Source: Cysteiniphilum sp. JM-1 (GTDB taxonomy: Bacteria; Pseudomonadota; Gammaproteobacteria; Francisellales; Francisellaceae). Taken from it: a DNA stretch of 64,000 nt. The stretch is from positions 50,848 through 114,847 of the forward strand of contig NZ_VXKS01000007.1 of assembly GCF_008711525.1 (NCBI RefSeq), given 5' to 3'. The notes beneath the pieces were generated by a model that saw only the letters and a program-made list of their open reading frames with translations, made no database searches and was not told the origin of the DNA. Both the position numbers and the translations under genes were made by a program. This document shows positions 8,747-18,633 of this stretch, in pieces. How positions within the stretch are numbered: the stretch's first letter is position 1; each line of letters begins with the position of its first letter.

Positions 8747-10147
8747 ATGTTTAAAAGTTTATCCGAACGCTTAGGTGGCTCACTTGACAAACTCAAGGGT
8801 CAAGGTCGCTTAACCGAAGACAATATCAAAAGTGCCTTACGCGATGTGCGTATGGCATTACTTGAGGCTGATGTTGCCCTCCCCGTCGTCAAAGAGTTTA
8901 TCAGTCGCATTCAAGAAGAAGCATTGGGTGAGAAAATCCGCACAAGTCTCACACCAGGGCAGACCTTTATTGCAATGGTCAAAAAAGAACTTGAACACAC
9001 ATTAGGTGAGAAAAATGAAACACTTAATCTAAGCGCTCAACCACCTGTTGTTATCTTAATGGCAGGTTTACAGGGCTCTGGTAAAACAACGACTACGGCA
9101 AAGCTTGCAAAGTTCTTGAAAGAGCGTCAAAACAAAAAAGTCATGGTGGTCAGTGCCGACATTTATCGACCAGCGGCGATTAAGCAGCTACAAACTTTAG
9201 CCGAGTCCCTAGATATCAGCTTTTGCCCATCGTCAGCTGATGAAAAGCCGATTGATATTGCACAAAGAGCCTTGCAACTTGCCAAGCAACAAGTATGCGA
9301 TGTCTTAATACTCGATACTGCTGGGCGTTTGCATATTGACGCTAAGATGATGGATGAGGTCAAAGCATTACATCATGCGATGAAACCAACGGAGACGCTC
9401 TTTGTCGTTGATAGCATGACCGGTCAAGATGCGGCAAATACAGCCAAAGCATTTAATGATGCTTTGCCGTTAACCGGTGTTGTGCTGACTAAAGCCGATG
9501 GTGACGCCAGAGGAGGAGCTGCTCTTTCTATTCGTGAGATTACTGGCAAACCGATTAAATTTATCGGGATGGGTGAAAAAACCGATGCTTTAGAGCCATT
9601 TCACCCAGATCGTATTGCTTCACGCATTTTAGGAATGGGTGATGTGCTTTCTTTGATTGAAGAAGTTGAGCATAAAGTCGATCAAAAAGAAGCTAAAGAG
9701 CTTGCAACAAAACTTAAAAAAGGTAAATCATTCACCTTAGAAGACTTCAAAAGTCAGTTGCAACAAATGAAGAAAATGGGTGGTGTCGGCTCAATGCTGG
9801 ATAAACTGCCAGGCATGGGTAACATGTCTGCTAATCTTCAGGATAAAGTCAACGATAAGATGTTTGTACAAATGGAAGCCATCATTAACTCGATGACCCC
9901 TTTTGAACGTCGCAAACCTGAATTTATCAAGTCATCACGTAAACTGCGTATTGCTAAAGGCTCTGGCACACAAGTGCAAGATATTAATCGCCTATTAAAG
10001 CAGTTCACACAAATGCAAAAGATGATGAAGAAAATCAGTGGCAAAGGCGGCATGGGCAAAATGATGGGCGCTATGCGCCAAATGAAGCAAATGAAAAACA
10101 TGCCAGGCATGATGCCTTCTGGTGGCAAAGGTGGCAAGCTATTCTAA
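8747..10147 (+). CDS. ffh: Signal recognition particle protein Ffh
   Basis: The GTPase of the signal recognition particle, which binds 4.5S RNA and signal sequences and docks at FtsY to deliver membrane proteins. The order is N domain (1-90), G domain with P-loop GLQGSGKT (107-114), DTAGRLH, TKADGDARGG, and a methionine-rich M domain (about 300-440) ending in many GM/KM repeats. The 466-residue length is standard. A 9-bp perfect inverted repeat (CAAGCTATT/AATAGCTTG, 10135-10156) spans the stop codon and may stabilise the 3' end. The 4.5S RNA gene is not recognised nearby. Confidence 0.97.
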   Translation: MFKSLSERLGGSLDKLKGQGRLTEDNIKSALRDVRMALLEADVALPVVKEFISRIQEEALGEKIRTSLTPGQTFIAMVKKELEHTLGEKNETLNLSAQPPVVILMAGLQGSGKTTTTAKLAKFLKERQNKKVMVVSADIYRPAAIKQLQTLAESLDISFCPSSADEKPIDIAQRALQLAKQQVCDVLILDTAGRLHIDAKMMDEVKALHHAMKPTETLFVVDSMTGQDAANTAKAFNDALPLTGVVLTKADGDARGGAALSIREITGKPIKFIGMGEKTDALEPFHPDRIASRILGMGDVLSLIEEVEHKVDQKEAKELATKLKKGKSFTLEDFKSQLQQMKKMGGVGSMLDKLPGMGNMSANLQDKVNDKMFVQMEAIINSMTPFERRKPEFIKSSRKLRIAKGSGTQVQDINRLLKQFTQMQKMMKKISGKGGMGKMMGAMRQMKQMKNMPGMMPSGGKGGKLF

Positions 10148-10282
10148 AATAGCTTGTCTGACTCAACTTCATTTGATCGACTTCAAAAATAAATTATCTA
10201 ATATTTTCACTTTTATGCAGCAGGAAAATCAGGTACTGTAACATTTTAGTAATCAAAACCTTCAATATCTGGAAACTTTTTC

Positions 10283-11497
10283 ATGGCAAATAACTCATTG
10301 GCAAAGCAGCTTGGCTGCATGATGATTGTCACCGGTACTGAGATCGGTGCTGGTATTTTAGCGCTCCCCATAATCACCGCCAAGCTTGGCTTTTTTATCA
10401 GTAGCATTGTGATGCTTATTGCGTGGTGCATTATGACCTATACTGCACTTTTAATTGCTGATATCTCGCTATCAATGCCAAAAGGCGCAAGCTTCGCCTC
10501 TATTGCTAAGCGTACATTAGGTTTGCCTGGTGTTATTATCACTTGGATTTCATTTTTGCTCTTGATGTACTGCATTAGTGTGGCGTATATCTCAGGCGCT
10601 GCGTCTGCTTTTAATTCATTACTACCTAGCATTTCCTCAAGCGCATGGTCATTAATATTTGTTGTTGTTTTTGGGGCAATCGTTGTTGTTGGCACATCCG
10701 CTGTGGATGTGATCAATCGCATACTGCTCTCAGCTAAGCTTATTTTCCTAGTACTTGTTTGTTTGATTTTCTTGCACTTTGTTGACTTTAGCAATCTTGC
10801 AGTATCACCCGTTGATTTAGTACCAACCTTATTAATTGCGATCCCCGTCATTATTACTTCTTTTACATCACATATTATTGTACCAACCCTAAGTGATTAT
10901 CTTAATCAAGATGCTAAAGCATTATTTCGCGTGATTTTTATTGGTAGCCTCATCCCGCTAATACTCTACTTTTTATGGTTAATTGCAGTACTTGGCGTAT
11001 TACCTTTGCATGGACCGATCAGCTTTATGAGCTCTATTTTTGATCATATGAGTATTGATCAGGCAAATGTCGGTAACATCCTACATGCATTAAAAGAAAA
11101 AATCACAACAACAACTGCTAATATCAGCATGAATGTCTTTACCGATATATCAGTCATGACATCCTACTTAGGTGTCAGCTTGGCACTTTATCACTTTAAT
11201 GTTGATAGCTATCGCTTAAATCGCCTGCCTGCTCAATTTAAGATTCTTATCGCAATTATTCTCACCTTTATTATTCCATTATTAGTTAACTTGCTTGACC
11301 CTAATCTATTTATTAGTGCCATTGGTTATGTTGGTGTGTGTATCGCTGTTTTACTCTTAATGATGCCTGCCGTTATTGCCTATAAACTCAATAAATCAGG
11401 GCATGTTTTTCATTATAAAATTAGTCAGTTCTCGCTATTGTGGCTTATCTCATTTATTGCTGGTATTGCCATCATTGTGATTCATTTTTCTGCCTAA
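10283..11497 (+). CDS. Aromatic amino acid permease (HAAAP family), second copy
   Basis: A 404-residue inner-membrane carrier with the family signature GTEIGAGILALP at about residues 18-29 and a repeated helical plan like the permease at 490-1710. Shared blocks include ITSFxxHIIVPT and VMTSYLGVSLALYHFN, so the two are paralogues within 10 kb. It is expected to import aromatic amino acids with protons. Two separate copies suggest different substrates or affinities. The gene sits just before rsmE, with 18 bases between them, so they may be co-transcribed. The ribosome-binding site is weak. Confidence 0.85.
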   Translation: MANNSLAKQLGCMMIVTGTEIGAGILALPIITAKLGFFISSIVMLIAWCIMTYTALLIADISLSMPKGASFASIAKRTLGLPGVIITWISFLLLMYCISVAYISGAASAFNSLLPSISSSAWSLIFVVVFGAIVVVGTSAVDVINRILLSAKLIFLVLVCLIFLHFVDFSNLAVSPVDLVPTLLIAIPVIITSFTSHIIVPTLSDYLNQDAKALFRVIFIGSLIPLILYFLWLIAVLGVLPLHGPISFMSSIFDHMSIDQANVGNILHALKEKITTTTANISMNVFTDISVMTSYLGVSLALYHFNVDSYRLNRLPAQFKILIAIILTFIIPLLVNLLDPNLFISAIGYVGVCIAVLLLMMPAVIAYKLNKSGHVFHYKISQFSLLWLISFIAGIAIIVIHFSA

Positions 11498-11515
11498 CCG
11501 TAAGCGAGTTATTAT

Positions 11516-12253
11516 ATGAGAATTTCTCGTGTATTTTATCCTGAGATTTCTGCGCAATCCGCAATGATCACCCTTTCTGCTGAAACAAGTCATTACCTTA
11601 TTCGTGTATTAAGGCATAAACAGGGTCATCAAGTTATTTTATTTAATAATACTGATGGGCTTGAGTACCTTACTGAGATCAGTCTTGCAGATCCAAAAAA
11701 AGCGATACTTCAGATATTATCTAAAACTGAAAAGCAAAATGAATCACCCATTCATATTCATCTTTTTCAGGCGCTGTCTAAGGGCGACAAGCTAGAAACA
11801 GTCATTCAAAAAGCCACTGAGCTTGGCGTCAATGAACTCACACCAATGCTAACCGAACGCGTTGATTACAAGCTTAATCAAGATCGCATAGCGCATAAAC
11901 TAGATCATTGGCAGAAAATTGCCATAAGTGCCAGTGAGCAATCCGCTCGTGTATTTGTGCCTAAAGTTAATATGCCTCAAGCTTTAGCTGATGTATTAAC
12001 GATCGATGCAGATATTAAGTTATTCCTATCTCCTCATAGCAATGAGACAATTACCCATCGCTATCAACAGCAATCAAATGCTAAACGTTTTGCTATTTAT
12101 ATCGGTCCTGAGGGTGGTTTTAGTGATAATGAGGAATCGCTTGCATTAAATAAAGGCTGTCACAGCATACGTCTTGGTAAAAGAATACTACGTACAGAAA
12201 CTGCACCCTTGGCAATTATCGCCATATTGCAGGCTTTATGGGGTGATTACTGA
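11516..12253 (+). CDS. rsmE: 16S rRNA m3U1498 methyltransferase RsmE
   Basis: A SPOUT-class methyltransferase that N3-methylates U1498 of 16S rRNA on the assembled 30S subunit. The 245 residues show an N-terminal PUA-like RNA-binding part (ETSHYLIRVLRHKQG, about 23-37), a SPOUT domain with YIGPEGGFSDNE, and LGKRILRTETAP, which forms the knotted S-adenosylmethionine pocket. Its last seven bases overlap the end of yhdP on the other strand, so the two transcripts converge with no room for separate terminators. Confidence 0.95.
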   Translation: MRISRVFYPEISAQSAMITLSAETSHYLIRVLRHKQGHQVILFNNTDGLEYLTEISLADPKKAILQILSKTEKQNESPIHIHLFQALSKGDKLETVIQKATELGVNELTPMLTERVDYKLNQDRIAHKLDHWQKIAISASEQSARVFVPKVNMPQALADVLTIDADIKLFLSPHSNETITHRYQQQSNAKRFAIYIGPEGGFSDNEESLALNKGCHSIRLGKRILRTETAPLAIIAILQALWGDY

Positions 12254-15200
12254 ACCTGTTTAAGAGTTGGTTTATCCCAACTACCCGTCACATCAAAACT
12301 TATTAAACCAATATTTTTAAATACCGTATTGCCTAAAAGTTTTGTGCCTAAGTAAGTCGCAAAAGCCACAACAGGACCACCAATAGCACCTGCCACTGCC
12401 GCGGTTGTTCCCGAGAAATGCGGCTGATATTTAATACGCTGATTTAACTGTTTATTAGTTATATCAACATCACCTGTCACCACCAAAGCAAAGCTAGGGG
12501 TATCAATAATCACTGAAGGGTTACTTTTTGCCAAACCATTATCAAGCGTATAAGCACCAACCACACTATTAAACGCCATCCCACGATGCTCAAAATCATC
12601 ATAAGGCATAAATAAACGTTTGAAATATGAATCCAAACTTAATAAACCAATATATTTAGCAATCCCTGAATCAACCGACAACACGACGCCATTGAGTAAA
12701 TCAGCCGTTGCCTTACCTGAAACAATCGAAACATTTGGCATGAAATTTGACCAGCTTAATTGCACTTGGACATTGCCAGATCCGCCTTTTAAGAAGTCAT
12801 CATAGCCAAAATTATGCAGCATATTACCCCAATTTAATGAAAAGACATTTGCATGTATATAACTACCATACGAGGAAAGCTTCGCTGTTGCTAATAACTT
12901 GGCATTTGGATCATAGGCGGATAATACCGGAATCGATAATGCTCCTCCTCTAACCGTTGTTGCCATTAGAAAATTTGGGATCGAGTAACCACCTACTTGC
13001 AGGTTGATCAGCTTGACATTCATATCGGGCGTTTTACGTAGCACATCAGACGTTAATAACGTGTTTAACATCGTCATAAAGTCGTTCGTATTATTTACAT
13101 TACTTTTATTATTTTTATTTTCAGTTTCTTTTTCCTTTTGTGGCAAAGCAAAAAACAAATTATCCGCACTGACTTCAATCGGTTCACTTAACGTATCAGG
13201 CACACTGATAACCAATGATTTTTGCAATTCCCCACGCGCAATATAGTTTGTATAGTTATGCGCCCTATTGGTTTGCAAAGTGACACTCTGATAATTACTA
13301 CCAAAAAGGTTTAACTGATCAATACTGAGCATCACTTTTGGGCGCAGTAACTGATTAAGTTGTCGATAAACACAGTCATTATAATTTGCAACCACAAAAC
13401 ATCCTGTTTGACTAAGTTCTTTATCAACCATCGGCACATCTAAGTGCAAAACCTGCTGCCATTGTTCTTTATTTGCTACATTTATAATATCAGCACTACT
13501 GATACTTTGCATTGCATTGACTATCAGCTGGCTACTTATTGTTGATAGCTGCCCATATAAGCCAACATCAGACACAACACCCTTGTCATTGACATTAAGA
13601 CTTGCGCTTATCTTGTCCTGATGCTTGATATCCAACTTGCTACTAAGATGCCATGAGGCTATCTTCTTTTCTGATTGATTTTTTTGCCATGTGCTTTTTA
13701 ATAACAATGGCGTATATTCAAAGCTTTTTTTCGTTAGCGGTTCACCCAAGTTATTTTGCCAACCCAGTAAATTAGAGCTCACTTGCAAAATACCTTCATT
13801 GATATTACCTTTAATCACAAAGTCAAATGGCAACACACCTTGCATCACATGATATATCCCATAATCTAATTGCTCAGCACTGAATCTAGGCGAAAATTTG
13901 ACAGATGCTCCTCCTTCAAGGTTAATACTCGGATTTTCAAGATCAGCGACATCTACCACACCCTTGACATTAAAGGGTATTTTCATATTCAAAAATCCTG
14001 AAAGATTTTGAATTTTGAGCGTCTGATTATTAATCAGCACTTCAGCATTAACATCATAAAGTGATTTAGACAGCGGTTTTTTAATATCAACAACACCCGA
14101 TTTAAGTTCAACTTTACCTGCAAAGCGATCCTTTTTTGTATGATCACCCAGAGCAATACCAATATTAAGCTTGGCATTAATGTCCCCTTGATACTCAGCA
14201 TATTGATTAATTTGTTGTGCCAAGGTTCCATATTTCGTTTGCGCTAAATACGCATAGGCATGTTGGCTATTCGTTGCAACATCGGCATCGATACTGAAGA
14301 TTGCCGGTACATCCGGCGCAATATTATCAATCTTCAAATCGACATTTTTGATCGGAATACCAGCTAAAAATCCCCCATTAACCTTAGCAGTAAATACCTC
14401 ATTATCAAAATGCAAAGCACCCATAACTTGATGAGCGACACCTAAACCAAAATAAGGCGACAAACTACCCTCTTGAATGGTCGCATCAATCTTAAATATG
14501 CCATCATTGTTGGGATATGGAATTTTGTGGGCAATGCCATTTATTACAAAGCTTGCATCTAGTTTTTTAGCACCATATAAACACTGCATTAACCAATCAT
14601 ACAACGGTTTAGGGATTCCTTTTTGCGGCAAAAAGGCCTGATATTCAGTTGTGAGGTTTTGTCCATTAATCTTGCCCTTAAGATCAAGGCTAAAGTCTTT
14701 AGGAGTAGTTAATGGCACATCAACGGAGCCTTCAGTCGTAAAATGAATATTCGCATTCGTTAATGCTAAATTATCAACCACAAAGCGGATTTTTGAAGGC
14801 TCTTTGATAATATCTATATTTCCCCTAACTGTAAGCTCAGGCCAATCACGGCTAAATATATGATTCTCTGCCATATCAAAATTTGGCGAGTCTATGCTTA
14901 GTTTTACATGATTCTCACGCCACCAAACGTTGCCACTTAAGCCTTTAAAATCGACATTATGATCGCTATTAGCAATGCCTAGATCATTAAAATGCGCCTT
15001 TAATTGCATACCACTTAAACTAAAATCCTGAAGATCAAAACTAAAGCTCACATCACTTAGCACACCAGAGAGCACAATGTTTTTACGCCAATCACTGGTT
15101 TCCATCTGCACTAATGACGAGAAATCCGCTAAATCAAGTCGTGGAATATTCATCACTAAGCGGTGTTGGTCTAATGAAAAAAGAGCTGATCTGAAGGTAT

Positions 15201-16167
15201 ATCGCTTATGATTCGTTACAAAAGACAAAGGATTAGCACCTAATACAAAGCGATTTTGATAACGGAATAATCGCAAATTAAATACGATATTACTGTATAT
15301 TGACTCATCTAATTGACTGGTTTTAAACTCAGCTTTTGATAACTCACCCATGATCATCACTGAATCTAGTCCTTTAACTGAGCTGACCACTGACAATGCC
15401 AACTGATGATCGATTAGCTGAGATATTTTTACTTGTTGTGTCACGTTATCAATTAAGGTTGCCAAAACATTATGCTTATCATTTAAGGTACTATCGAAAT
15501 AGTATTTTCCGTCTTTTTCTTCAACAACAGAAACAATATCAATCTGACTAGGATGATTATTTTCATCATGTTCTTTTTGCGGTTGTAGTGTCAAGCGTAA
15601 AACGCCTTTTGCTTGAGTTCTTTGCTGATAATTTGCATTAACTATCAGTTTTGCCAATGATTGAGGATTTTTATGAATATCAACGCGCATATTCTGCAAT
15701 TCAAGATTATTTTGCTGCAATAAATAATCCAAGATACTTGACAAGCGAGTGCCGACTTCATCAATCTCCGCGACTGATAAAGATTGCAACATTCGATAAT
15801 CGAAACCTTTGCCACTGGAATAAAAGACAAGTTTAGGTGCTGCCACAGTGACGTCTCTGGTCACAAAGCGCCAACTCATTAGCGATTGCCAGGCATTGAT
15901 ATGCACAGTCATTCTAGGAATATTAAGAGAAAACCCTCTATCTTTAACCTTGACATCTCTGACTTCAATCACAGGATTGATACCATGCCAGCTGGCATAC
16001 TCTACCTTTAAAGAAACACTAGAGCCCGTTACCTTTGACAACACATCTTCAATCGAGCTTTGATAAGCAGGTAAAAGCCTTAAAACACCATAGCCAACGA
16101 CACACGCAACAATAAGAAAAGTAGCAAATACTGAACTTAACCATAATATAAATATTCTTCTTTTCAT
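12247..16167 (-). CDS. yhdP: YhdP family AsmA-like protein
   Basis: A 1306-residue protein with a single N-terminal membrane anchor (about residues 6-33) and a very long periplasmic region rich in beta strands. The C-terminus carries the conserved AsmA-like module (SWSNFMPNVS, GKATADLLNG, ITNKQLNQRIKYQPHFSG). In E. coli, YhdP, TamB and YdbH are redundant bridge-like proteins that move phospholipids to the outer membrane. The gene follows rng at 25 bases on the same strand, the same order as in enteric bacteria, which supports the assignment. It overlaps rsmE tail to tail by seven bases. Confidence 0.92.
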   Translation of the reverse strand: MKRRIFILWLSSVFATFLIVACVVGYGVLRLLPAYQSSIEDVLSKVTGSSVSLKVEYASWHGINPVIEVRDVKVKDRGFSLNIPRMTVHINAWQSLMSWRFVTRDVTVAAPKLVFYSSGKGFDYRMLQSLSVAEIDEVGTRLSSILDYLLQQNNLELQNMRVDIHKNPQSLAKLIVNANYQQRTQAKGVLRLTLQPQKEHDENNHPSQIDIVSVVEEKDGKYYFDSTLNDKHNVLATLIDNVTQQVKISQLIDHQLALSVVSSVKGLDSVMIMGELSKAEFKTSQLDESIYSNIVFNLRLFRYQNRFVLGANPLSFVTNHKRYTFRSALFSLDQHRLVMNIPRLDLADFSSLVQMETSDWRKNIVLSGVLSDVSFSFDLQDFSLSGMQLKAHFNDLGIANSDHNVDFKGLSGNVWWRENHVKLSIDSPNFDMAENHIFSRDWPELTVRGNIDIIKEPSKIRFVVDNLALTNANIHFTTEGSVDVPLTTPKDFSLDLKGKINGQNLTTEYQAFLPQKGIPKPLYDWLMQCLYGAKKLDASFVINGIAHKIPYPNNDGIFKIDATIQEGSLSPYFGLGVAHQVMGALHFDNEVFTAKVNGGFLAGIPIKNVDLKIDNIAPDVPAIFSIDADVATNSQHAYAYLAQTKYGTLAQQINQYAEYQGDINAKLNIGIALGDHTKKDRFAGKVELKSGVVDIKKPLSKSLYDVNAEVLINNQTLKIQNLSGFLNMKIPFNVKGVVDVADLENPSINLEGGASVKFSPRFSAEQLDYGIYHVMQGVLPFDFVIKGNINEGILQVSSNLLGWQNNLGEPLTKKSFEYTPLLLKSTWQKNQSEKKIASWHLSSKLDIKHQDKISASLNVNDKGVVSDVGLYGQLSTISSQLIVNAMQSISSADIINVANKEQWQQVLHLDVPMVDKELSQTGCFVVANYNDCVYRQLNQLLRPKVMLSIDQLNLFGSNYQSVTLQTNRAHNYTNYIARGELQKSLVISVPDTLSEPIEVSADNLFFALPQKEKETENKNNKSNVNNTNDFMTMLNTLLTSDVLRKTPDMNVKLINLQVGGYSIPNFLMATTVRGGALSIPVLSAYDPNAKLLATAKLSSYGSYIHANVFSLNWGNMLHNFGYDDFLKGGSGNVQVQLSWSNFMPNVSIVSGKATADLLNGVVLSVDSGIAKYIGLLSLDSYFKRLFMPYDDFEHRGMAFNSVVGAYTLDNGLAKSNPSVIIDTPSFALVVTGDVDITNKQLNQRIKYQPHFSGTTAAVAGAIGGPVVAFATYLGTKLLGNTVFKNIGLISFDVTGSWDKPTLKQVQ

Positions 16168-16192
16168 AAATTGCTGCTCATTAGATCCATAA

Positions 16193-17671
16193 TTACATTA
16201 GCACGATATCATACATTTCTTGAGCATAGCTTAATTCTGGCTGAAGTTTAATGGGTTTACCAATAATAATTTCTAACTCACCTAGACCAAACGATTCATC
16301 ATTTTGCAAGGCATCAATTACCGAGTTTGCAGCAACAATCAAAAAGCCATTGCTTTGGTAAGCATTTGCCTCACGATTAATCTCGCGAAAAATCTCATAA
16401 CAAATGCTTTGTACTGATTTAATGCGACCTTTTCCTTGGCACATCGGGCAAGGCTCGCATAAAAACTGTGCCAGACTTTCCTGCGTGCGCTTACGCGTCA
16501 TCTCAACTAAACCAAGCTCTGATAAAGGTGAAAATGTCGTACGTGCATAGTCAAGTTCCAACGCCTTTTCAAGTGCTTCTAAGACTTGAGCTTTATGCTC
16601 TTCCTCAGACATATCAATAAAATCAACAATGATAATACCGCCAAGATTTCTTAGTCTTAACTGCCTTGTTAAAACGCGTACTGCCTCTAAATTAGTTTTA
16701 AAAATTGTCTCTTCAAGATTGACCATACCGACATAACCACCGGTATTGACATCAATCGTTGTCATAGCTTCAGTTTGATCAATAACAATATGCCCACCAG
16801 ATTTTAATGGCACTTTACGCTCAAGCGCACGTGATAACTCTTCTTCAACACCATACATATCAAAGATTGGTGTATTTGAGCTATATAACTCCAGTTTCTC
16901 ACGTACTCCAGGCACAAATTTATCACTAAAGCGGCATAGCTCACTATACATATCGATATTATCAATGCGAATGCGCTCAACCTTATCATTGGCAAAGTCT
17001 CTTAACGCACGCATAAGCAGGCTTAAGTCTTGATAAACAACACCAGGCTTTGTCACAGTACTGGCTGAATCGACGACGTCCTGCCATAGGTTTTGCAAGA
17101 AATTAATATCCTTTCTAAGCTCCTCAGAAGATAAGCCCTCAGCAACCGTGCGAATGATAAATCCGCGTGGATAATCAGAGCCAATCGCCTCTTTCATTAC
17201 TTGCTGCAAACGCTCACGCTCTTCCTCGGATTCAATGCGCAAAGAAATACCGATATGATCTAAATCTGGCATATGCACTAAATAGCGCGACGCTAATGAC
17301 AAATGCGCACTTAAACGCGCACCTTTGCTACCTAATGGGTCTTTAAGCACTTGCACCAAGATGCTTTGCCCTTCTCTCAGCCAATGACGCACATCAGCTT
17401 CTTTGCTGTTTAAGTCAATGCCAGCACTTTCATCTGAAGCAATCGGCATAACATCAGAAACATGTAAAAAGCCAGAGCGCTCAAGCCCTATATCAACAAA
17501 CGCAGCCTGCATTCCAGGTAAAACCCGCGTGATTTTCCCTTTATAAATATTGCCAACAATACCGCGCTGATTCTCACGCTCAAAATGCACTTCCTGCAAC
17601 ACACCGTTTTCGATCACGGCAACCCGCTTTTCGTGTGCTGCTATATTCATTAAAATCTCTGCTTTTACCAT
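16193..17671 (-). CDS. rng: Ribonuclease G
   Basis: RNase G (CafA) matures the 5' end of 16S rRNA and takes part in mRNA decay. The protein of about 492 residues matches the catalytic half of RNase E, with an S1 domain, catalytic aspartates in TTIDVNTG and IVDFIDM, and zinc-link CEPCPMC, and it lacks the long scaffold tail. The frame can be extended to a TTG at 17692, but the ATG at 17671 (MVKAEILMN) aligns with the known RNase G start and is preferred. It precedes yhdP in an apparent operon. Confidence 0.96.
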   Translation of the reverse strand: MVKAEILMNIAAHEKRVAVIENGVLQEVHFERENQRGIVGNIYKGKITRVLPGMQAAFVDIGLERSGFLHVSDVMPIASDESAGIDLNSKEADVRHWLREGQSILVQVLKDPLGSKGARLSAHLSLASRYLVHMPDLDHIGISLRIESEEERERLQQVMKEAIGSDYPRGFIIRTVAEGLSSEELRKDINFLQNLWQDVVDSASTVTKPGVVYQDLSLLMRALRDFANDKVERIRIDNIDMYSELCRFSDKFVPGVREKLELYSSNTPIFDMYGVEEELSRALERKVPLKSGGHIVIDQTEAMTTIDVNTGGYVGMVNLEETIFKTNLEAVRVLTRQLRLRNLGGIIIVDFIDMSEEEHKAQVLEALEKALELDYARTTFSPLSELGLVEMTRKRTQESLAQFLCEPCPMCQGKGRIKSVQSICYEIFREINREANAYQSNGFLIVAANSVIDALQNDESFGLGELEIIIGKPIKLQPELSYAQEMYDIVLM

Positions 17672-17767
17672 AACAGCCACTACCAAAATCAAAATAATTT
17701 ATCCATGCACAGTTTACTGGATTTAACTCGGTGCAGCAGTAGTTTTTACAGTGTTTTTGGACTTTAA

Positions 17768-18529
17768 TTACTTAAGCTTGATTGCCACCATGCGTAAACG
17801 CACATAATCAGCATACCACTGCCCATCTTGATATTGTGTACCTTTTGCCAACGACTCAACCTCGCTTAAATAATCTTCATGACTATCATTTGGAATCTGG
17901 CTTAAGACATCATTGCGAAACATCTTTACCCAATTGCGTAAGCCCTCACCTGTTTGCAATAAGGTTGGGCGATCAAAATGAACAGCAAATGTCACACGGA
18001 AACCGTTATTTTCAAGTAATGTCGCATATTCTGCGATTGATGGGTAAAAATTAAAAGCACTAAACTTTGTTACACCATAAGCTTGAGCTGCTGTCTCAAT
18101 CGCAGTTAGCACATTATTAACATTGCCTTTACCACCCATCTCAAAAACAAAGCGTCCATTGGATTTTAGCACTTCTTTGATATTTTTAATCACCGCATCG
18201 GCATTGTGCATCCAATGAAGGGCAGCATTAGAAAAAACAGCATCAAAACTTTCTTTGGCAAAAGGAAAAGTCAATTCTGCATTGTGCTGTGTAAACTCAA
18301 TATGTGGATAATCTTTATTTGCCTGCTCAACCATTGACTGCGCAAAATCAATTCCACAGACCTTATGACTCCTTTTGGAAATTTCGTAACTTAACTCACC
18401 ATTGCCACAACCTAAATCTAATATGACTTCATTTTGTTGAGGCGCCAGTAACTCAACCACCTCATAACCGTAGTTGGTGACAAAATTATGTTGTGTTGTA
18501 TAACGCTTAACATCCCATTGTGTTGTCAT
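17768..18529 (-). CDS. Class I SAM-dependent methyltransferase
   Basis: A 253-residue Rossmann-fold methyltransferase. Motif I is LDLGCGNGEL (about 36-45), followed by the acidic residue of GIDFAQSM, and AVFSNAALHWMHN near residue 105. This last block and the overall plan resemble the trans-aconitate/ubiquinone-methyltransferase-like group (PF08241/PF13649). The substrate cannot be told from sequence. The ribosome-binding site AGGAT is well placed. It lies alone between rng and the RelA/SpoT-like gene, both on the same strand. Confidence 0.8.
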   Translation of the reverse strand: MTTQWDVKRYTTQHNFVTNYGYEVVELLAPQQNEVILDLGCGNGELSYEISKRSHKVCGIDFAQSMVEQANKDYPHIEFTQHNAELTFPFAKESFDAVFSNAALHWMHNADAVIKNIKEVLKSNGRFVFEMGGKGNVNNVLTAIETAAQAYGVTKFSAFNFYPSIAEYATLLENNGFRVTFAVHFDRPTLLQTGEGLRNWVKMFRNDVLSQIPNDSHEDYLSEVESLAKGTQYQDGQWYADYVRLRMVAIKLK

Positions 18530-18633
18530 TGTTTTATCCTCAATTGACCGTTTGAGGTTTCATTATTGTGAATAACCTAAGACTCGTCAAAAATGACAAG
18601 CAAACTTCCTTATAAGATTCAGCCCAACAACCT

